This document shows positions 46,556 to 54,778 of a DNA stretch of 64,000 nucleotides, in pieces. The position numbers and the translations under genes were made by a program. Positions within the stretch are counted from its first letter, which is position 1. Every line of letters begins with the position of its first letter. Where the stretch lies: NCBI GenBank assembly GCA_027490225.1, contig JAIXYK010000017.1, forward strand, positions 62,001-126,000. Direction: 5' to 3'. The notes beneath the pieces were generated by a model that was not told the origin of the DNA, did no database searches, and saw only the letters and a list, made by a program, of their open reading frames with translations. Source of the DNA: Bacteroidota bacterium (GTDB taxonomy: Bacteria > Bacteroidota > Bacteroidia > M30B66).

Positions 46556-46725
46556 TTTTCGAGCTCTTTTTCAAGTTCAGTTTCCGAAAATGTTTCTCCT
46601 TTTTCTGATTCTTTTTCAGCTCTCTCAATCTTGTCCAATAAAATCAACTTATCCATTAAATCGTCTAGCGAAAATTCTTCAGGAAGGGTTTCAATCGTTT
46701 CTTTTAATTGTTTCTTGCTTATCAT
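46543..46725 (-). CDS. antitoxin partner of the ParE/RelE toxin
   Basis: A 60-aa acidic, helical protein (ETLPEEFSLDDLMDKLILLDKIERAEKESEKGETF...ELEKELEKWFK) just upstream of the toxin and overlapping it by 13 bp. This pattern, with PEEF..DDLMDKLILLDKIERA, is common for small antitoxins paired with ParE in Bacteroidota. No clear DNA-binding domain is visible, so it may rely on the N-terminal few residues or not autoregulate. Confidence 0.85.
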   Translation of the reverse strand: MISKKQLKETIETLPEEFSLDDLMDKLILLDKIERAEKESEKGETFSETELEKELEKWFK

Positions 46726-46866
46726 AATTCTGAGGTTATGTCAAAGATACATTTAATTTCAATTTTTACTTATCATTTAACATCACCTTTTTCCTTTGCT
46801 GATTTTCCAAATTCTTCACAACCATTCAAGCCAAAGGTTGTTACTTTGTAGCACTTTAAATCATCT

Positions 46867-47541
46867 ATGAAACGTTATTTGCCTATTGCTTTGCCCATTT
46901 TGATTTTAATTGGAATGGTATTTTTTTATTTGAATGCTGATACTCATCAAAAACCATTTAAAACACTACCAATTTTAGGAAATCACAGGATTGATTCTGT
47001 GGAGGTAAATGGAAAAAAACAGTTAGATACAGTTTATCATACGGTAACAAATTTTGCATTTACCAATCAAGATGGTGAATTGGTTACCAAAAATGCTGTT
47101 GCAGGAAAGATTTATGTGTGTGATTATTTTTTCACAACCTGCAAAAGTATTTGTCCTGTTATGAGCAAACAACTCGATAGGGTTTATAAGGCGTATGAGA
47201 AAAACGATAAAGTAATGATTCTTTCGCATACAGTTGACCCAGAAACCGATACTCCGGCTCAGCTGAAAGAATATGCATCGCAATTTAAAGCCGACAACAA
47301 AAAATGGATTTTTTTAACGGGAGAAAAGCCAGCACTTTATGAAATGGCAAGAAAGAGTTATTTGCTCAATGCGGAAGAAGGAAACGGAGGAGAAGAAGAT
47401 TTTATCCATACCCAAAACTTTGCGCTGGTTGATGGCAAAGGCCGTATTAGAGGATTTTACGATGGCACCAAAACCAATGAAGTAGATTTATTAATTACCG
47501 ATATCGGTTTTTTATTGAAAGAATCTGAATTGGTGCAATAG
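46867..47541 (+). CDS. SCO1/SenC-family copper-binding thioredoxin-like protein
   Basis: A 224-aa protein with an N-terminal membrane anchor (LPIALPILILIGMVFFYL) and a thioredoxin-fold domain facing the periplasm. The copper ligands are the CxxxC motif in FFTTCKSICPVMSKQL (Cys94 and Cys98 approximately) and the His in EDFIHTQNFALVD. SCO proteins deliver copper to the CuA site of cytochrome c oxidase. A TACTTTG box (46851-46857) lies 9 nt upstream of the ATG. Its first 23 coding bases are duplicated at 46162. Confidence 0.93.
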   Translation: MKRYLPIALPILILIGMVFFYLNADTHQKPFKTLPILGNHRIDSVEVNGKKQLDTVYHTVTNFAFTNQDGELVTKNAVAGKIYVCDYFFTTCKSICPVMSKQLDRVYKAYEKNDKVMILSHTVDPETDTPAQLKEYASQFKADNKKWIFLTGEKPALYEMARKSYLLNAEEGNGGEEDFIHTQNFALVDGKGRIRGFYDGTKTNEVDLLITDIGFLLKESELVQ

Positions 47542-47576
47542 CGAATTTTATATTTTAGCGCAAAATTTAAAACAAC

Positions 47577-48284
47577 ATGGGAAGAGCATTTGAATTTAGA
47601 CGCGCCAGAAAAGAAAAACGCTGGAGCAAAATGGCAAAGGACTTTGTGAAATTGGGGAAACTCATTTCTATTGCAGTAAAATCTGGCGGTCCAGACCCTG
47701 AAACAAATGCTCCATTGCGCGCTGCCATTCAAAATTGCAAGGCCATTAATATGCCGAAAGACAACATCGAATCGGCTATAAAACGTGCTTCTTCAAAAGA
47801 CGCAAAAGATTTAGACGAAGTTGTTTACGAAGGTTATGGACCTTATGGTGTTGCCGTTCTGGTAGAAACCGCCACAGATAACATCATGAGAACAGTTGCA
47901 AATGTTCGTATGTATTTCAACAGAGCAGAGGGAACTTTAGGAAAAACGGGTAGTTTGGATTTTATTTTCGACAGAAAAGCTTCTTTTAAGTTGAGCCCTG
48001 AAGGCATTGATATGGATGAACTAGAGCTGGAATTAATCGATTTCGGTTTGGAAGAGATTTTTGAAGAAGAAGGTGAAATTCATATTTACACTTCATTCAA
48101 AGATTATGGTACAATGATGACTGAAATTGAGCGAAGAAAGTTGTCAATTATCAGCTCAGAATTAGTTAGGTTGCCATCAACAACAGTAGAATTAACAGAA
48201 GAACAAGAAGAGGAAATCAATAAATTAGTTGAGAAACTCGAAGACGATGAGGATGTTCAGGCCGTTTTTACGAATATTAAATAA
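47577..48284 (+). CDS. yebC: YebC/PmpR family protein
   Basis: A 235-aa cytoplasmic protein with the family start MGRAFEFRRARKEKRWSKMAKDF, then GPDPETNAPLRAAIQNCKAINMPKDNIESAIKRA (about residues 42-76), YEGYGPYGVAVLVE and NRAEGTLGKTGSLDFIF. The length is usual. YebC members act as DNA-binding regulators or, as shown for some, help ribosomes at proline stretches. Which one applies here cannot be told. The stop converges with the FG-GAP gene. Confidence 0.95.
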   Translation: MGRAFEFRRARKEKRWSKMAKDFVKLGKLISIAVKSGGPDPETNAPLRAAIQNCKAINMPKDNIESAIKRASSKDAKDLDEVVYEGYGPYGVAVLVETATDNIMRTVANVRMYFNRAEGTLGKTGSLDFIFDRKASFKLSPEGIDMDELELELIDFGLEEIFEEEGEIHIYTSFKDYGTMMTEIERRKLSIISSELVRLPSTTVELTEEQEEEINKLVEKLEDDEDVQAVFTNIK

Positions 48285-48330
48285 GTAAATCTAAATTTCT
48301 TTACCACACTTAAGTTATTGTTTAATTTAC

Positions 48331-50529
48331 TTATTTGTGTTGTACGATTAACTTTTTAGTTACAAATCCATTGTTGGTATTCACTTGTATCAAATAGAAG
48401 CCATTTGTTAGTGTTGGGGTGTCTATTTGATAATAATTTGATGAATTATTTATTTTTATTTGCTGAATTAATTTTCCGGAAAGGTCGGTAATATTGATAT
48501 TTTCAATTGCAACATTGCTTTTTACGAAAGCTGAATTATTCGCTGGATTTGGGTAAATTGTTAATTGAATTTCCGTACTATTATGATTAATTGAATTAGG
48601 TTCTAAACCTTTGTAAAAGCTCAAACCACCTCTTTTGTTTCCAATCATCATATCAATAAAACCATCATTATTTAAATCGCCAAAAGCAGGAGCTGAATAA
48701 GTTCCGAGGTCGATGTTAGAAAATGTAGAATCTATTAATTGAAAAGGAGCATTTATGCTGTCAGCGTTGATATTCCAAAGAAATAGCTTTCCATCTTCAG
48801 AACCCGAAAACAAATACAATTCATCAAATTTCTTAAATACCTGTGGGCAACTATAACCAAAGTTGCTGATATTTTCATTCACTGTTTCAGCACCACCCCA
48901 AAAAGCATTGTCGGAAGTTCCACTAAAAACAGGATTATTTTGTGTGCCTAAGTTTAAGTAATAAGCAATGTTTCCAGGTTTACCGCCAACAATCAGGTCT
49001 TTTTTATCATCATTATTGATATCGTAAAAAGTGGGTGAAACATAATTAATTGGAGGAATGGCATCAAACACGTCCGTTACATTTTCAAATGTAAAAGCAC
49101 CTGATGTGCTTCTCAAGTAATAGATTGTACCGAATAAAGTTCCAAATACAATGTCTAATTTCCCATCTCCAGAAATATCTACCAAAGTTGGTGCTAGGTT
49201 TTTTAAGTTAAGGCTTCTCAGATTTCCTAAGTTGTTATTTCTTAAAACAAAACTTGGGGCAGAAGCATTGCCAACATTTTCGAAAAGATGCAATGCCCCG
49301 CGATAATTTCCATCAATACCAATTAAACCTGAACTTTCAAATTCCCCGTAATTTCCAATAACTAAATCTAAATCACCATCATTATCTAAGTCGCCCAAAG
49401 CTGGATAAGCAGCTCTTCCAACATCTATTTGCTGATCGGTAAGAAAAGGAACTTCGGGCCCTGTGAAATCAAAAGCCGTTGAAATTGTTGGATACATTTT
49501 AGCTGTTCGTCCAAAATTGATGCTTTGGGTTTCTGTATTAGGAGCAATTATCAAATCTACATCACCATCATTATCTGCATCAACTTGAAATGGCGCTGGA
49601 AAAACCTCTATGTTAAAATTGTTATAGGCAACTGGATAATTATTTGGGAAATCTACAATTACATCATTTTCATTAACTGGCTGGTTTATCAGGGTAAGTA
49701 GTTCAGGGTAGGAAACATCGCCTAAAAGCAAATCGGCATCGCCATCATGGTCAATATCTCTGGCCAATTGTGCAGAACCAGAATGTCTAAAACCTGAAAA
49801 TCCAGCACGGTCGCAGCTGTCGTTGATTGTGATTGAATTGGTAGTACCGTTTTCAGTAAAGTTTCCCCAATTGTCTGAAGATTCTTCGAAGATTAAACTG
49901 TCCCTATTGCTGTATAATTCAATTGAAAGATTTTTATGGTATTCCATGCAGGTTCCCAAAATGTAGAAAGTGAGAATATCTAAATCTCCATCGCCATCCA
50001 CATCATCAATTGCAGGTAAATCGGCCCTGCTTACAAACAAATTTAATTGGCTATTTCCATAATCTGAATAAATTAGGCTATTTACCAATTCAAATTGAGG
50101 GTTTCCTGCAACAAGTTGGGTATTTTTATAAACTGCAATTCCACTGCTTGTTGAGGTAAACAAATCGTTCAAGCCGTCGCCATTGTAGTCTTTTGCTAAA
50201 ACCCAATCGTTCAAATCAGGAAAAAACGATTCATAAAATGGGTCGTAAATGAATTCAGCATTGTTGCCAGTTGCTAAATAAGTAAGCAGTTTGTCGCCAC
50301 TCCTATCGAATACAATTAAATCAGGAATTTCATCGCTGTTTAAATTGATAGAAGAAAACTGTGGAGCATTGTTTCCTCCGGCCCAAGCATTTTTTAGATT
50401 GTTCCCGTTAGCTGAAAGTTTTACGGGAATAGTTGCATCAAATCGAAAGGAAAATGGAGCAATTCCTTGAGAAAAAGCTCCTTTTACAAAGAGCATCAAC
50501 CATAGAAATACGTTCCATTTTTTCATCAA
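48331..50529 (-). CDS. FG-GAP/VCBS repeat protein with T9SS type A sorting signal
   Basis: A 732-aa secreted protein with signal peptide (WNVFLWLMLFVKGAFSQ). At least six calcium-binding-type FG-GAP/VCBS units follow, such as DYNGDGLNDL, DIDHDGDADLLLGD, DADNDGDVDLIIAP, DLDNDGDLDLVIGN, DISGDGKLDIVFG and DLNNDGFIDMMIGN. Together they probably form a beta-propeller. The end is IYPNPANNSAFVKS, INITDLSGKLIQQI, LTNGFYLIQVNTNNGFVTKKL, a type A T9SS domain. The start overlaps the apt stop by 4 bp, so a surface protein is co-transcribed with a nucleotide-salvage enzyme, an odd partnership. Confidence 0.94.
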   Translation of the reverse strand: MMKKWNVFLWLMLFVKGAFSQGIAPFSFRFDATIPVKLSANGNNLKNAWAGGNNAPQFSSINLNSDEIPDLIVFDRSGDKLLTYLATGNNAEFIYDPFYESFFPDLNDWVLAKDYNGDGLNDLFTSTSSGIAVYKNTQLVAGNPQFELVNSLIYSDYGNSQLNLFVSRADLPAIDDVDGDGDLDILTFYILGTCMEYHKNLSIELYSNRDSLIFEESSDNWGNFTENGTTNSITINDSCDRAGFSGFRHSGSAQLARDIDHDGDADLLLGDVSYPELLTLINQPVNENDVIVDFPNNYPVAYNNFNIEVFPAPFQVDADNDGDVDLIIAPNTETQSINFGRTAKMYPTISTAFDFTGPEVPFLTDQQIDVGRAAYPALGDLDNDGDLDLVIGNYGEFESSGLIGIDGNYRGALHLFENVGNASAPSFVLRNNNLGNLRSLNLKNLAPTLVDISGDGKLDIVFGTLFGTIYYLRSTSGAFTFENVTDVFDAIPPINYVSPTFYDINNDDKKDLIVGGKPGNIAYYLNLGTQNNPVFSGTSDNAFWGGAETVNENISNFGYSCPQVFKKFDELYLFSGSEDGKLFLWNINADSINAPFQLIDSTFSNIDLGTYSAPAFGDLNNDGFIDMMIGNKRGGLSFYKGLEPNSINHNSTEIQLTIYPNPANNSAFVKSNVAIENINITDLSGKLIQQIKINNSSNYYQIDTPTLTNGFYLIQVNTNNGFVTKKLIVQHK

Positions 50530-51056
50530 TATTCTACCAGGTTAATGATTTGATGCGTGTATTTTTCTAGGAAACTTCTACCATTTAAAAATGACAATTC
50601 TACAAGAAAAGAACAACCTGCAACTTTACCGCCTTGCATTTGTATAAGTTCAGCAGCCGCTCCAGCCGTTCCGCCAGTTGCTAATAAATCGTCGTGAATT
50701 AAAACGTTCCAATCTTCTTGAATGGTATCTACATGCATTTCAACTGTAGCTGAGCCATATTCTAAATCGTATGAAAATTGAATGGTTTCGTAAGGTAGTT
50801 TCCCTGCTTTTCTTACTGGAATGAATGGAATATTGAAGTGTTGTGCGATGAGCATTCCAAACAAAAAGCCACGACTTTCAACACCAACAACGGCATTTAA
50901 TTCGTAATCTTTAAAAGGTTCGCATAGTTCCTTTACAATTTCTCTACACAACAACGGATTTTCTAAAATAGGAGTAATGTCCTTAAACATAATTCCTGGC
51001 TTAGGAAAATCAGCAACATCTCTTATGGTATTTTTAACTTTTTCTTGAAGATTCAT
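50526..51056 (-). CDS. apt: adenine phosphoribosyltransferase
   Basis: A 176-aa purine-salvage enzyme that converts adenine and PRPP to AMP. The opening IRDVADFPKPGIMFKDITP is typical, VVGVESRGFLFG (about residues 57-68) is the flexible-loop region, and the PRPP-binding motif is VLIHDDLLATGGTA (about 118-131). Normal length. It overlaps the HHH gene stop upstream and the FG-GAP gene start downstream, each by 4 bp, so the three are an operon. Confidence 0.96.
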   Translation of the reverse strand: MNLQEKVKNTIRDVADFPKPGIMFKDITPILENPLLCREIVKELCEPFKDYELNAVVGVESRGFLFGMLIAQHFNIPFIPVRKAGKLPYETIQFSYDLEYGSATVEMHVDTIQEDWNVLIHDDLLATGGTAGAAAELIQMQGGKVAGCSFLVELSFLNGRSFLEKYTHQIINLVEY

Positions 51057-51967
51057 TTTAAAATCAAATAATGCTGCAATTTCTCGAATATTTCTGGTTT
51101 CACAGCATAAATGTTTTTAATTTCTGATAAACTCTGGAATGCCCCGTGTTTGGATCTATAATTTGCAATTGCTTTTCCGATACCATACCAGCAATAAGGG
51201 TGTTTTTGCAACGCTTCCGAACTACATGAATTAATAGGAATTTTAGTAATTAAATTGGTGTCAATTTTAATTTGAGATTGGATGTTGTAGAACATTGTAT
51301 CATTCATTCCTTTAATTTCATACAATTGTTCTTCTGAATAAATTCCACCTAAGCGCTCTTTAAAAAACCAGATTTTTTTTGCCCAGTATTTACCAACTCC
51401 TCTTAAAGCTAGAAGATCTAAAGTATCTGCCGAATTAATTTCTAAAAGCGTAATTCTTAAAGCCTGATTGGTTCCTGCTTTTTTATTTGAAAAGGTGAAG
51501 TTTTTATTTTCATTTGATTCGGTCTTTTTAGGAAGAGAAATGCAGTTTTCTAATTGGTTATACCTACTTTCATCTATGCAATAAAGTTTTTTAAGGTCTT
51601 CTTTGTAAACGAATTTTCCTCCTTTGTTTCTGAATTTTAAAATAGAACTCGTTTCTTTTTCAGAAAATCCTAGTTTCATCCATTCTTCATTGCTCGTTTT
51701 GTTTGGATTAAAAGGGAAACAAGCAGGCAGTGTTTTAAATTTCGATTTTCTTTGCTCGTTGATTTCTGCTTTTTTTATTTGCTCCATTTGTTGCATCCAT
51801 TTGCTGGCTAATTGCATTTCTTCGGGAGAAAATTCCTGCATTTCAGTATCGAAATATGGCCAAGCAATTCTGATTGATTGTACAATTAGAATGAGAGAAA
51901 ATAAAACAATTATTCCTCTTTTCTCCGTATGAGAGAAGTTTATAAATTCCTGAATGATGCTTTTCAT
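51053..51967 (-). CDS. membrane-anchored helix-hairpin-helix (ComEA-like) protein
   Basis: A 304-aa protein with one N-terminal membrane helix (GIIVLFSLILIVQSIRIAW, about residues 18-36) and repeated helix-hairpin-helix motifs: FPFNPNKTSNEEWMKLGFSEKETSSILKFR (about 80-109), INSADTLDLLALRGVGKYWAKKI (about 178-200) and INSCSSEALQKHPYCWYGIGKAIANYR. These are the (HhH)2 units of ComEA-type DNA-binding proteins. Anchored outside the membrane, it may bind DNA in uptake or at the envelope, but no other competence gene is near. Two AAACGTTT half-sites lie about 64 bp upstream of its start. Confidence 0.88.
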   Translation of the reverse strand: MKSIIQEFINFSHTEKRGIIVLFSLILIVQSIRIAWPYFDTEMQEFSPEEMQLASKWMQQMEQIKKAEINEQRKSKFKTLPACFPFNPNKTSNEEWMKLGFSEKETSSILKFRNKGGKFVYKEDLKKLYCIDESRYNQLENCISLPKKTESNENKNFTFSNKKAGTNQALRITLLEINSADTLDLLALRGVGKYWAKKIWFFKERLGGIYSEEQLYEIKGMNDTMFYNIQSQIKIDTNLITKIPINSCSSEALQKHPYCWYGIGKAIANYRSKHGAFQSLSEIKNIYAVKPEIFEKLQHYLILK

Positions 51968-52030
51968 CTTTTTATTTTTTTGATGAAATTACTTGCAACA
52001 AATCAGTTTATCATGCAAATAGACGTGTAT

Positions 52031-52049
52031 AAACGTTTATTAAACGTTT
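52031..52049. promoter_or_regulatory. tandem AAACGTTT palindromes (possible operator)
   Basis: AAACGTTT occurs at 52031-52038 and 52042-52049, centres 11 bp apart (about one helix turn), 64 bp upstream of the HHH-apt-FG-GAP operon. A second, similar pair is at 62583-62600. Confidence 0.35.
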
Positions 52050-52072
52050 AATTTTATGAAGCTAAATAGATA

Positions 52073-53506
52073 TTAAGCTTTAACTGGAGACTTTTTTATT
52101 TTGATAAGGTACTTTTTCAAATCAATCTTTACTTCACCCGACAAAACTAACAAAGCAATAATATTGGGAAATGCCATGGCTAAAATCATCATGTCGCCTA
52201 GGTCTGTAACTGCTTTTAAACTCAATGCGCAACCTAATACTGTGCAAGTTAAATACAAGATTTTATAGGATAGTGTGCTGAAAGTTGATTCTCCAAATAA
52301 CCAGGTCCATGCTTTAAGTCCGTAATACGACCAGCTAATCATAGTTGCAAAAGCAAATAGAAAAACTGCTAATGTCAATAACAAAGGAAACCAAGAGATG
52401 ATGGTTCCAAACGCCCTTGATGTTAAAGCTGTACCTTCAATGTTTCCTGCATTGTATTGTCCTGTGAAAACTATTACCAAAGCTGTCATGGTGCAAATTA
52501 CTACAGTATCAATAAAAGGTTCTAAAAGTGAGACAATACCTTCGCTCACAGGGTCGTTGGTTTTTGCTGCTGAATGAGCAATGGAGGCTGAACCAATACC
52601 AGCTTCGTTAGAAAAAGAAGCTCTTTTAAATCCAATAATCATCACCCCTAAAAATCCACCTTTAACAGCCGTACCCGTAAATGCTTCAGAGAAGATAAGT
52701 TGCGCAACCTCCAGCATTTTATCGAAATTCGAAAAAATAATAAACAAACTGCAAGAGACATATAAAATGGCCATAAAGGGAACAATCTTCTCTGCCACCC
52801 GTGCTATGGAATGCAGGCCGCCAATAATAACTGAACCAGTTAAAATTGCCAAAACAAAACCAATCCAAAGGTTATAGCCCTGAAGTACGGGGAACTGAAT
52901 TTCTAATTGGGCAAATGTTTGATTAGATTGGAGCATGTTGCCTCCTGCTAATGCACCACCAACGCATAAAATTGAAAAAATAGCTGCAAATAATTTTCCT
53001 GTTTTAGGTAATTTAATTCGTTGAAACGCTACAGGAATGTAATACATAGGGCCGCCTGAAACTTCCCCTTTATTATTGATTTTTCTGTATTTTAATCCAA
53101 GTGTACATTCCGTGAATTTGGATGTCATTCCGAGTAATCCTGCAACAATCATCCAAAAAGTTGCGCCAGGACCACCGGTCGAAATTGCTACAGCAACACC
53201 CGCAATATTTCCTAAACCAACTGTTGCAGAAAGCGCTGTTGCCAATGCTTGAAAATGAGTAACTTCACCTTTGTCTTCGGGTTTGTCGTATTTTCCGCGA
53301 ACTAAATCAATTGCTAATTTGAAGCACCTCACATTTACAAAACGCATTTGAATTGTAAAGTAAATAGCCCCAGCAATCAGCCACAAAACGATAATAGGCA
53401 TTGGAGCTCCAATCTCAATTCCCAATGCTTTAAATGGGTCCCAAAAAACAATTTGTTCCAGAAATGCAATGAGCGGTGCAAAAAGCGTATTTATTTTTTC
53501 GTTCAA
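52073..53506 (-). CDS. AlsT/AGCS-family amino acid:cation symporter
   Basis: A 477-aa polytopic inner-membrane protein with the alanine/glycine:cation symporter pattern: ATALSATVGLGNIAGVAVAISTGGPGATFWM (about residues 90-120, the sodium-binding GNIxGVA..GGPGAxFWM signature), FTECTLGLKYR, GGPMYYI and RASFSNEAGIGSASIAHSAAKT (about 293-314). It takes up alanine, glycine or a similar amino acid with Na+ or H+. It lies 10 bp behind the SDR reductase gene in the same direction. Confidence 0.94.
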   Translation of the reverse strand: MNEKINTLFAPLIAFLEQIVFWDPFKALGIEIGAPMPIIVLWLIAGAIYFTIQMRFVNVRCFKLAIDLVRGKYDKPEDKGEVTHFQALATALSATVGLGNIAGVAVAISTGGPGATFWMIVAGLLGMTSKFTECTLGLKYRKINNKGEVSGGPMYYIPVAFQRIKLPKTGKLFAAIFSILCVGGALAGGNMLQSNQTFAQLEIQFPVLQGYNLWIGFVLAILTGSVIIGGLHSIARVAEKIVPFMAILYVSCSLFIIFSNFDKMLEVAQLIFSEAFTGTAVKGGFLGVMIIGFKRASFSNEAGIGSASIAHSAAKTNDPVSEGIVSLLEPFIDTVVICTMTALVIVFTGQYNAGNIEGTALTSRAFGTIISWFPLLLTLAVFLFAFATMISWSYYGLKAWTWLFGESTFSTLSYKILYLTCTVLGCALSLKAVTDLGDMMILAMAFPNIIALLVLSGEVKIDLKKYLIKIKKSPVKA

Positions 53507-53516
53507 AATGATGCTT

Positions 53517-54428
53517 TTAGCTTGTTGCTGCTTTCAGTTGTTGGTCTAAAATGGCAAGACCATCTTCGAATTTTCTTGGGTTATAACCTAAAACGCGCAT
53601 GGATTTATCAAGGTTGAAGCCCGTTCTTGGAGGTCTTTTTGCCGGCTGATTCAATGTAGAAGAAGAAACACGGTTGATTATTGATTTATCTAACTTGTAA
53701 AAGTCTGCTACACGTTCTACCAATTCTATTACACTCATATAATCTTTGCCACTGATATTAAAAATTCCATTGGCATGTTTTTCAAAAGCCAATAAGCAAC
53801 CTTCGGCTAAATCTTCAGCTAATGTTGGCATACGGAATTGATCGTCTACTACATTAATTGGATTTCCTTTTTCTAGCGCACCTTTTGCCCAAAGCACCAC
53901 ATTGGTTCTGCTCATGTGGTCGACCAAGCCGTAAACTAAAATAGTTCTTAAAATGGCCCAGTCTTTTGAATTTTCTTTAACAATTTTTTCTGCCTCTGCT
54001 TTTGACCATCCATAATAAGAAACAGGATTTGCTTCAGCTTCTTCATCATATGGTCCATTTTCACCATCAAAAATAAAATCGGTAGACACGTGAATTAAGT
54101 GCGCATTGTATTTGTTGCAAGCATCAACAATGTATTGAACAGCTGTTACATTTTGCAAAACACAGCCTTCTTTGTCTGTTTCACAGGCGTCAACATTGGT
54201 CATTGCGGCTGCATGAATTACTGCGTCAGGTTTTACACGTTCAAAAATGGCATCTATGTCTGCTTTACTTCCAATATCCATTGGAAAATAATCATAGCCA
54301 GTTTGTGTAATTAATCTATTTTCTCCTCTTGCTGTGGCTGTTAACTGAATGTTTCCTCGTTTTAAGCAGGCATATACCAGTTTTTGTCCAAGTAGTCCAT
54401 TGCTACCTGTGATGAGTAATTTTTTCAT
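53517..54428 (-). CDS. dTDP-4-dehydrorhamnose reductase-like SDR
   Basis: A 303-aa extended short-chain dehydrogenase of the RmlD (RfbD) type. The NAD(P)-binding motif is LLITGSNGLLGQKLV (residues 3-17), the substrate region is AAMTNVDACETDKE (about 73-86), and the catalytic Ser/Tyr-Lys are in HVSTDFIFDGENGPYDE and YYGWSKAEAE (Tyr and Lys about residues 138 and 142). It resembles proteins annotated RmlD, but no rmlABC genes are near, so a broader sugar-nucleotide or related substrate is possible. Flanked closely by AlsT (10 bp) and the PspC-like gene (14 bp). Confidence 0.9.
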   Translation of the reverse strand: MKKLLITGSNGLLGQKLVYACLKRGNIQLTATARGENRLITQTGYDYFPMDIGSKADIDAIFERVKPDAVIHAAAMTNVDACETDKEGCVLQNVTAVQYIVDACNKYNAHLIHVSTDFIFDGENGPYDEEAEANPVSYYGWSKAEAEKIVKENSKDWAILRTILVYGLVDHMSRTNVVLWAKGALEKGNPINVVDDQFRMPTLAEDLAEGCLLAFEKHANGIFNISGKDYMSVIELVERVADFYKLDKSIINRVSSSTLNQPAKRPPRTGFNLDKSMRVLGYNPRKFEDGLAILDQQLKAATS

Positions 54429-54442
54429 TTAAAAATATGGTT

Positions 54443-54664
54443 TTATAAATCCCAAACCCGACTTCTGTTGCTTTGGATAAATTCTTTGATACGCAATATG
54501 AAAGCCATGTGCAGGTAAACTATGATTGGAGAACCCAATGTTAAGAACGAAGCATAAATAAAAAACAACCTGATTTGTACCGTTTTTAAGCGAAGTTTAT
54601 CGCCTAACCAGGCGCAAACGCCAAAGGTTTGTTTTTCAAAGAAATCTAAAATTGCCTGAATCAT
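54443..54664 (-). CDS. small PspC-like membrane protein
   Basis: A PspC domain of about 60 residues: FEKQTFGVCAWLGDKLRLKTVQIRLFFIYASFLTLG, with one or two membrane helices and a short basic tail. I chose the ATG at 54664 (MIQAILDFFEKQ, 73 aa). The track start (54712) adds 16 residues of doubtful reality. PspC domains sense phage-shock-type membrane stress in other bacteria. The first gene of a likely operon with the SDR and AlsT genes. Confidence 0.78.
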   Translation of the reverse strand: MIQAILDFFEKQTFGVCAWLGDKLRLKTVQIRLFFIYASFLTLGSPIIVYLHMAFILRIKEFIQSNRSRVWDL

Positions 54665-54778
54665 TTGCTTGGTTCTAATTACCCGCACGAAAATAGAAAA
54701 TTCAAATTTCATTTCAAGTATTTTTATTCACAATACTCATTGATTTTCTAACTTGCGCCCAAATTCAAATAACCATTT

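Noticed and set aside
48279-48336. 12-bp inverted repeat AAATAAGTAAAT / ATTTACTTATTT between yebC and the FG-GAP gene
   Set aside because: Almost only A-T pairs with a 34-nt loop; too weak to call a terminator.
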